This document shows positions 59,661 through 64,000 of a DNA stretch of 64,000 bases, one piece after another. The stretch is from positions 124,001 through 188,000 of the forward strand of contig NZ_CALLVK010000022.1 of the NCBI RefSeq assembly GCF_938010525.1, written 5' to 3'. The stretch comes from Abiotrophia sp938010525. GTDB lineage: Bacteria > Bacillota > Bacilli > Lactobacillales > Aerococcaceae. The notes below the pieces were generated by a model, which saw nothing but the letters and a program-made list of their open reading frames with translations, did not search any database and was not told the origin of the DNA. Position 1 is the first letter of the stretch. The number at the start of each line of letters is the position of its first letter. The position numbers and the translations under genes were made by a program.

Positions 59661-60161
59661 TTAAGCTGCACTTTCTTTTGCTTCTGCAACAGCTTTAATA
59701 GCCAATGCAGTGTTGCGTACTGGGGCTTGCAGTACAGAAAGGAGCATAGAGAGCATGCCGTCGCGGTCTGGAAGAGCTGCGAGAGCCTTCACGTCTTCTG
59801 CTGAAGCTGCTTTCCCTTCGATTAAGCCACCTTTGATTTCAAGCTTTTCAGCTTTCTTCGCGAATTCTGCGATAACTTTTGCTGGCGCTACAACTTCTGA
59901 TTCGCTGAACACGATAGCAGTTGGACCTACAAAGTGAGCATCCAAACCTTCGATTTCAGCTTGAGCAGCAGCACGACGTAAGATGGTGTTTTTCACAACC
60001 TTCATTTGCACGCCGTTATCACGTAACTCTTTACGTAAGTTAGTCACTTCTTCAACGGTTAAGCCTAAGTAGTCAACAACGACTACAGATGCTGCAGATT
60101 TGAGTTCTTCAGCAACTTTTGAAACTTCTTCTTGCTTTTTCAAGAGAATTGCTTTTGTCAT
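59661..60161 (-). CDS. rplJ: Ribosomal protein L10
   Basis: 166 residues. MTKAILLKKQEEVSKVAEEL, DYLGLTVEEVTNLRKELRDN and VVKNTILRRAA match L10. Base of the L7/L12 stalk. Own promoter and leader at 60.2-60.35 kb; GGAGGTGAAATT before the ATG. Confidence 0.98.
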   Translation of the reverse strand: MTKAILLKKQEEVSKVAEELKSAASVVVVDYLGLTVEEVTNLRKELRDNGVQMKVVKNTILRRAAAQAEIEGLDAHFVGPTAIVFSESEVVAPAKVIAEFAKKAEKLEIKGGLIEGKAASAEDVKALAALPDRDGMLSMLLSVLQAPVRNTALAIKAVAEAKESAA

Positions 60162-60179
60162 AATTTCACCTCCGCTAGT

Positions 60180-60315
60180 TTGATATAGAGATTTTTATGT
60201 TGCCATAAAAAATCTCTATGTCACCTTAGACATAGAGATAGCTTCCATTCGTGGAACTTCCTCGGTAAGAAATTAAGGCCTGCGCCACTTACTGTCTTCG
60301 GTCGTTATATTAACG
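60180..60315 (-). ncRNA. L10 leader of rplJ-rplL with internal terminator
   Basis: The leader from about 60315 to rplJ contains structured arms and an intrinsic terminator: TCTCTATGTC/GACATAGAGA (60238-60229 with 60222-60213) followed by six T. This fits the ribosomal-protein L10 leader, in which L10(L12)4 binding controls the operon. The aptamer alignment was not possible here. Confidence 0.7.
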
Positions 60316-60321
60316 TATGTT

Positions 60322-60350
60322 ATTGTAGCGAAGAAGGGCCATCATGTCAA
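60322..60350 (-). promoter_or_regulatory. Promoter of rplJ-rplL
   Basis: TTGACA (60350-60345), 17-base spacer, TACAAT (60327-60322) on the minus strand. Confidence 0.88.
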
Positions 60351-60377
60351 GCCTCTTCGCGGATTTCTCGCTAAAAA

Positions 60378-61067
60378 TTAGAGAGAAGTAACATCCAACT
60401 TGATCCCAGGACCAAAAGTAGTGCTCAAAGTCAAGTTGTTGATGTAAGTACCTTTAGCAGCGGCTGGTTTCACACGCAAGATTTGCTCGTGGAGCGCCTT
60501 GAGGTTTTCAACCAATTTGTTGTCTTCAAAAGATACTTTACCGATTGGCACGTTCACGATACCAGCTTTGTCAGCACGGTAAGTTACTTGACCAGCTTTG
60601 ATGTCGTTAACTGCTTTGGTTACGTCCATGGTAACAGTCCCGGTTTTAGGGTTTGGCATCAAGCCTTTTGGCCCTAAGACACGACCAAGGCGACCCACTT
60701 GACCCATCATGTCAGGGGTAGCGACCATCACGTCGAATTCTAACCAACCGTCAGAAATCTTTTGGATTAAGTCTGCTTCACCAACGAAGTCAGCACCTGC
60801 TGCTTCCGCTTCTTTAGCTTTTTCGCCACGCGCGATTACAACTACACGGCTGGTTTTACCAGTCCCGTGTGGCAATACCATTGCGCCACGGATTTGTTGG
60901 TCAGCTTTCTTAACGTCGATGTTTAAGTTGTAAGAAACTTCAACGGTAGCGTCGAACTTAGCGAAGTCGATTTCTTTTGCTAAGGTAACAGCTTCGTTAG
61001 CTTCGTATTTTTTGTTGCGGTCTACTTTTGCAAGAGCCGCTTGTAAGTTTTTGCTCTTTTTAGCCAT
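60378..61067 (-). CDS. rplA: Ribosomal protein L1
   Basis: 229 residues, normal length. MAKKSKNLQAALAKVDRNKKY, KVGRLGRVLGPKGLMPNPK-like QVGRLGRVLGPKGLMPNP (about 123-140) and GTVTMDVTKAVNDIKAG are signatures. Follows rplK; represses its own operon by binding the leader between the two genes (known for the family). Confidence 0.98.
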   Translation of the reverse strand: MAKKSKNLQAALAKVDRNKKYEANEAVTLAKEIDFAKFDATVEVSYNLNIDVKKADQQIRGAMVLPHGTGKTSRVVVIARGEKAKEAEAAGADFVGEADLIQKISDGWLEFDVMVATPDMMGQVGRLGRVLGPKGLMPNPKTGTVTMDVTKAVNDIKAGQVTYRADKAGIVNVPIGKVSFEDNKLVENLKALHEQILRVKPAAAKGTYINNLTLSTTFGPGIKLDVTSL

Positions 61068-61079
61068 TTTTCTTCCTCC

Positions 61080-61130
61080 TATGTTGTGGTTATAACGGTT
61101 TGACCTCCCACACCCGATAGAATTCGGGTT
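61080..61130 (-). promoter_or_regulatory. Putative L1-binding site between rplK and rplA
   Basis: On the minus strand AACCCGAATTCTATCGGGTG forms a hairpin, followed by GTGGGAGGTCAAACC and CGTTATAACCAC, resembling the L1 target mimic seen upstream of rplA in other Firmicutes (from memory). Confidence 0.55.
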
Positions 61131-61147
61131 GAGAAGCTACATTGTGC

Positions 61148-61573
61148 TTAGTCTTGGACTGTAATCCCCATTGAGCGAGCAGTACCTTCAACCATGCGCA
61201 TTGCAGCTTCAACATTGGCTGCATTTAAGTCTGGCATTTTAGTTTCTGCGATTTCTCGTACTTGATCTTTGGTTACAGTGGCAACCTTAGTTTTGTTAGG
61301 TACACCTGAACCTTTGTCAACTTTAGCAGCTTTCAGTAACAATACTGGAGCTGGTGGAGTTTTGGTGATGAAAGTAAATGAACGGTCTTCGTATACAGAG
61401 ATAACAACAGGAATAATCAAGCCTGCTTGATCTTGTGTACGAGCGTTGAACTCTTTACAGAACCCCATGATGTTTACTTGTGCTTGACCGAGCGCTGGAC
61501 CTACTGGTGGAGCAGGGCTTGCTTTGCCGGCTGGGATTTGTAATTTAACTTGTTTTACGACTTTTTTAGCCAC
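61148..61573 (-). CDS. rplK: Ribosomal protein L11
   Basis: 141 residues from a GTG at 61573 (VAKKVVKQVKLQIPAGKA), chosen because GGAGG is 8 bases upstream and this gives the exact family length. SPAPPVGPALGQAQVNIMGFC and KTPPAPVLLLKAA are invariant regions (thiostrepton/GTPase centre). First gene of rplK-rplA. Confidence 0.98.
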   Translation of the reverse strand: MAKKVVKQVKLQIPAGKASPAPPVGPALGQAQVNIMGFCKEFNARTQDQAGLIIPVVISVYEDRSFTFITKTPPAPVLLLKAAKVDKGSGVPNKTKVATVTKDQVREIAETKMPDLNAANVEAAMRMVEGTARSMGITVQD

Positions 61574-61664
61574 GAAACATTCCTCCTTAATTTTTGGTTC
61601 GTGATGTGGTTCATGGAAGCCTAAGCCTCCTCCCACTCAGTGTGCGTACTTTGCGCACCGTACT

Positions 61665-61692
61665 ATTATAGCATACTCCAGCAAATATGCAA
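61665..61692 (-). promoter_or_regulatory. Promoter of rplK-rplA
   Basis: TTGCAT (61692-61687), 16-base spacer, TGCTATAAT with -10 at 61670-61665 on the minus strand. Confidence 0.75.
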
Positions 61693-61762
61693 TGCCTTAA
61701 GGCCTGATTTTCAGAGATTTTTTTGCTCTGCAAGATTCTGCCCATGCTTTGTTTTTTCCATA

Positions 61763-61791
61763 CAAGAAAAGCCCCCTGGAAAGGGAGCTCC
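61763..61791 (-). terminator. uraA terminator
   Basis: AGCTCCCT.../AGGGGGCT stem followed by TTTTC on the minus strand, just after the uracil permease stop. Confidence 0.72.
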
Positions 61792-61795
61792 TTAT

Positions 61796-63118
61796 TTAGG
61801 CTTCACCAAGTAATTCTTCAACCTTCTGGTCTTGAAATTTTTCTTCGTGTGGCAAGATTAAGTTGAGCACGACGCCAGCCAAGGCGCAGAGGGCAGTCCC
61901 AGATAAGGTCACCGGCCCCAATTTGAGAACCGCACCGCCCAAGCCTAGCACCAACATGGAACTGGCGATAATCAAGTTGCGGACTTGGTGGAAGTCGACT
62001 TGCTTCTCAATCAGAACTTTTAGACCGTTAGAAGCAATGACCCCATAAAGTAGGATGGCCATACCGCCCAAGACGGGCTTCGGAATAGTGGAGATGATAG
62101 CAGTGAATTTGCCCATAAAGCTGAGTCCGATAGCAAAGAAGGCAGCATTGCGAATGACAGAGACGGAAGCAATACGGGTCATCCCTACCACCCCAGTGTT
62201 CTCGCCATAAGTGGTATTGGCCGGGCCACCGATAAAGGCTGACACAGCAGTCGCCACCCCATCCCCAATCAAGGTCCGATGGAGGCCTGGTTTTTCCAAG
62301 AACTTACGGCCGCAGATTTGCCCTAACACTGTATGGTCCCCAATATGTTCGGCAATGGTCACGACCGCTACCGGCAAAATCACCCAAGTCTCTGGCCCGA
62401 AGTAGAGTTGATAGTGACTGAAGAAGCCACCGGTTTCAAATGGCAAATAGAGATGTGGCACTTCAAACCAAGCTGCCTCTAGGACTGGCTTAAAGTCTAC
62501 CAAGCCAAAGCCAACGGCCACCAAGTAACCCCCAATAATCCCGAAGAGGAAGGGAATGATTTTGAGAAAACCCTTGGCTTTGGTATTAATGAAGGCCGTA
62601 ATTAAGAAGGTAACAATGGCGACCACGATATGCTTGATATCGCCCCCCTCAATAAAACCGGCATTCTTAACCGCTGAGTTGGCTAAGCCCAAGCCAATCA
62701 CCATAATCATGGGCCCAATCACAATAGGTGGCAATAAGCGATCAATCCAGGTGGTTCCAATTGCTCGAATCAAGAGTGCCACCCCAACATAGACTAGCCC
62801 AACTAGCACCACCCCGGTTTGGGCAGCAGAGACATCGCCATTCATCTGACTATTAGCGAAGGCCATGGCCTGGATAAAGGCGAAGGACGACCCTAGGTAG
62901 ACCGGCACCTTGAACTGGGTCGAGACCATGTAGATGAGGGTCCCAATCCCTGAGGCAAAGAGCGCCACCGAAACCGGCATGCCCAGAATCAGGGGCACCA
63001 GAATGGTCGCCCCAAACATGGCAAAGACGTGCTGGGCGCTCAATAAGAGCCCTTGTAGGAAAGGCGGCTTCTGCTCGACATCAAGCAGCATGCGCACTTT
63101 GGACGTTTGTAGTTCCAT
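61796..63118 (-). CDS. uraA: Uracil:proton symporter
   Basis: 440 residues from ATG 63118; AGAGG 5 bases upstream favours this over the adjacent ATG at 63121. NCS2/UraA family, 14 membrane segments: QHVFAMFGATILVPLILGM (about 28-46), YLGSSFAFIQ (substrate region), AEHIGDHTVLGQICGR (about 256-271, catalytic Glu/His) and GGPANTTYGENTGVV (about 294-308). The uracil rather than purine assignment is supported by the PyrR-type leader upstream. Confidence 0.93.
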   Translation of the reverse strand: MELQTSKVRMLLDVEQKPPFLQGLLLSAQHVFAMFGATILVPLILGMPVSVALFASGIGTLIYMVSTQFKVPVYLGSSFAFIQAMAFANSQMNGDVSAAQTGVVLVGLVYVGVALLIRAIGTTWIDRLLPPIVIGPMIMVIGLGLANSAVKNAGFIEGGDIKHIVVAIVTFLITAFINTKAKGFLKIIPFLFGIIGGYLVAVGFGLVDFKPVLEAAWFEVPHLYLPFETGGFFSHYQLYFGPETWVILPVAVVTIAEHIGDHTVLGQICGRKFLEKPGLHRTLIGDGVATAVSAFIGGPANTTYGENTGVVGMTRIASVSVIRNAAFFAIGLSFMGKFTAIISTIPKPVLGGMAILLYGVIASNGLKVLIEKQVDFHQVRNLIIASSMLVLGLGGAVLKLGPVTLSGTALCALAGVVLNLILPHEEKFQDQKVEELLGEA

Positions 63119-63142
63119 CATAACCTCTTTTCCGGACTCCAA

Positions 63143-63240
63143 GACATGACAAAGAGCCCTCTGATTTTATTCCAAGGGCTCGGTAAAATGATTTAGCCTT
63201 CTCCACCTCACGGGATGGAATTAAAAGCCCTTATTGGGAG
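63143..63240 (-). promoter_or_regulatory. PyrR-binding attenuator upstream of uraA
   Basis: The minus strand reads TTTTAATTCCATCCCGTGAG then GTGGAGAAGG, a close match to the PyrR binding loop (UUUAAnCCAGUCCCGUGAGGCUGGCAAGG), then a terminator GAGCCCTTGG.../...AGAGGGCTC with TTTG. An AGGGCTTTT upstream can pair alternatively as antiterminator. UMP-bound PyrR favours termination in this RNA class. Confidence 0.88.
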
Positions 63241-63242
63241 AT

Positions 63243-63248
63243 AGTATA
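63243..63248 (-). promoter_or_regulatory. Extended -10 of the uraA transcript
   Basis: TTGTGCTATACT on the minus strand just upstream of the PyrR leader; -35 poor (TCGTCA). Confidence 0.5.
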
Positions 63249-63320
63249 GCACAAGTTAAGAACTTTGACGAGTCTAAGCTGGGCATTTAGCCATTTTTGT
63301 TAAGACCTCATCACTCCCCC

Positions 63321-63359
63321 ACAAAAAAAGAGACTAGGAAGCCTATGCCCTAGTCTCTA
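63321..63359 (-). terminator. nusG terminator
   Basis: AGAGACTAGG/CCTAGTCTCT stem (63329-63338 with 63349-63358) followed by seven T on the minus strand. Confidence 0.88.
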
Positions 63360-63365
63360 TCTAGA

Positions 63366-63905
63366 TTAAATATCTTCTTTTTTAACTTGCATGAAGTCTA
63401 ATTCCGCCACTGTCTCACGACCAAACATCTCAATCACTACTTTGAGTTTGTCATGATCACGGTCGATTTCTTCAATTTGGCCAGATAGGCCGGAGAAAGC
63501 CCCATCGATAATGGACACATAGTCGCCTTCTGCTACATTGAGTTCTACACGTTGACTTGGCATTGGCGCATCACCCAAGATAGCCGCAATTTCTTCTGGC
63601 AAGAGTGGGGATGGTTTTGAGCCGGCCCCATGGGAGCCAACAAAACCAGTCACACCTGGCGTGTTCCGGACGATAAACCAAGCCTCATCCGACATTTCCA
63701 TCTCTACTAGGACATAGCCAGGAAAGGTCTTTTCGACTTTCTTCTTCTCTACGCCATCGGTTTTCTCAACCACTTCTTCTTCAGGTACCGCAATGCGGAA
63801 GATATGGTCTTGCATGTTCATGCTTTCCGTCCGCATCTCGATATTTTCTTTGACCTTGTTTTCGTACCCTGAGTACGTGTGTAATACATACCATTCTTTA
63901 CTCAT
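63366..63905 (-). CDS. nusG: Transcription termination/antitermination protein NusG
   Basis: 179 residues. NGN domain: EWYVLHTYSGYENKVKENIE (about 4-23), FPGYVLVEMEMSDEAWFIVRNTPGVTGFVG (about 64-93); KOW domain with VAEGDYVSIIDGAFSGLSGQIEE (about 125-147) and FGRETVAELDFMQV. Binds RNA polymerase and links it to pausing, Rho and ribosomes. GGAG 6-10 bases before the ATG. secE would be expected upstream, beyond the right edge. Confidence 0.97.
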   Translation of the reverse strand: MSKEWYVLHTYSGYENKVKENIEMRTESMNMQDHIFRIAVPEEEVVEKTDGVEKKKVEKTFPGYVLVEMEMSDEAWFIVRNTPGVTGFVGSHGAGSKPSPLLPEEIAAILGDAPMPSQRVELNVAEGDYVSIIDGAFSGLSGQIEEIDRDHDKLKVVIEMFGRETVAELDFMQVKKEDI

Positions 63906-63933
63906 CTGTCTACTCCTTTTATTTGAACCGGCA

Positions 63934-63981
63934 AAATAAAAAACCTACATTGGGTAGGTCGCTATCGTTAGCCTTAGTATA
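63934..63981 (-). promoter_or_regulatory. Promoter-like -10 and short terminator hairpin upstream of nusG
   Basis: On the minus strand ATGTTATACT (-10 at 63981-63976) is followed within about 25 bases by the hairpin ACCTAC-CCAAT-GTAGGT (63959-63943) and six T. It could be the end of the upstream transcription unit or an early attenuator for nusG. The -35 region falls at the window edge. Confidence 0.5.
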
Positions 63982-64000
63982 ACATAAGGGCGGCCACTGA

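Noticed and set aside
1..64000. CRISPR arrays, prophage or insertion sequences
   Set aside because: No spaced short direct repeats of CRISPR type, no integrase, transposase or phage structural genes were seen. The only regular tandem array is protein-coding.

Overview
The window is chromosomal DNA of a low-to-mid GC Gram-positive bacterium. Canonical TTGACA/TATAAT-type promoters, strong GGAGG ribosome binding sites, LPxTG surface proteins, PyrR-type and M-box leaders and Bacillus-like gene order all point to Firmicutes. The gene content (MucBP and FctA-type adhesins, YvlB/PspC genes, RpoE delta, LipL-like ligase) suggests Lactobacillales, plausibly an Aerococcaceae or Abiotrophia-like organism. 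The family placement is inference from gene content, not a search result. Most genes lie on the minus strand.

Left part (1-16 kb): two surface proteins come first. One is a giant MucBP-repeat protein that runs off the left edge and carries an LPKTG-like sorting signal near its N terminus instead of its C terminus. The other is an 878-residue LPKTG adhesin with FctA-type isopeptide domains. A Ugp-like ABC importer operon (ATPase, two permeases, binding protein without a lipobox) and an RNase J-like hydrolase follow. Between 16 and 23 kb are a two-component system with a flavodoxin-like oxidoreductase and a 57-residue protein, a second-type ssb, and the conserved rapZ-yvcK-whiA operon.

Middle part (23-47 kb): pgcA, then trxB-gpsA-lgt-hprK, the envelope-stress cluster yvlB-pspC-pspC-yvlD, uvrA, and a long replication/repair/RNA-modification operon dnaX-ybaB-recR-tmk-pstA-holB-yabA-trmN6-yazA-rsmI-(66 aa)-tag. 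Next is mgtA behind a complete M-box Mg2+ riboswitch with an intrinsic terminator and a 30-codon proline-containing reading frame that has its own ribosome binding site. yjdF with a candidate yjdF-type riboswitch, the SRP RNA and a Lys-Thr-Gly tRNA cluster complete this part.

Right part (47.7-64 kb): prepilin peptidase, an OatA-like acyltransferase, fba, pyrG behind a GGGC-start attenuator, rpoE, ywiB, lipL-ywfO, an ABC exporter, rplJ-rplL and rplK-rplA with ribosomal-protein leaders, uraA with a PyrR attenuator, and nusG. Several short palindromic elements recur between genes: tandem hairpins at 25.0 kb, a shared 27-base palindrome at 47.1 and 57.4 kb, CCCTATTTAT palindromes at 32.1 and 43.3 kb, and a 229-base imperfect inverted repeat at 57.1 kb. 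RNA-level control is the theme of the window: at least six leaders or attenuators can be read directly. The items most worth following are the mgtA leader reading frame and the unusual anchor layout of the MucBP protein.
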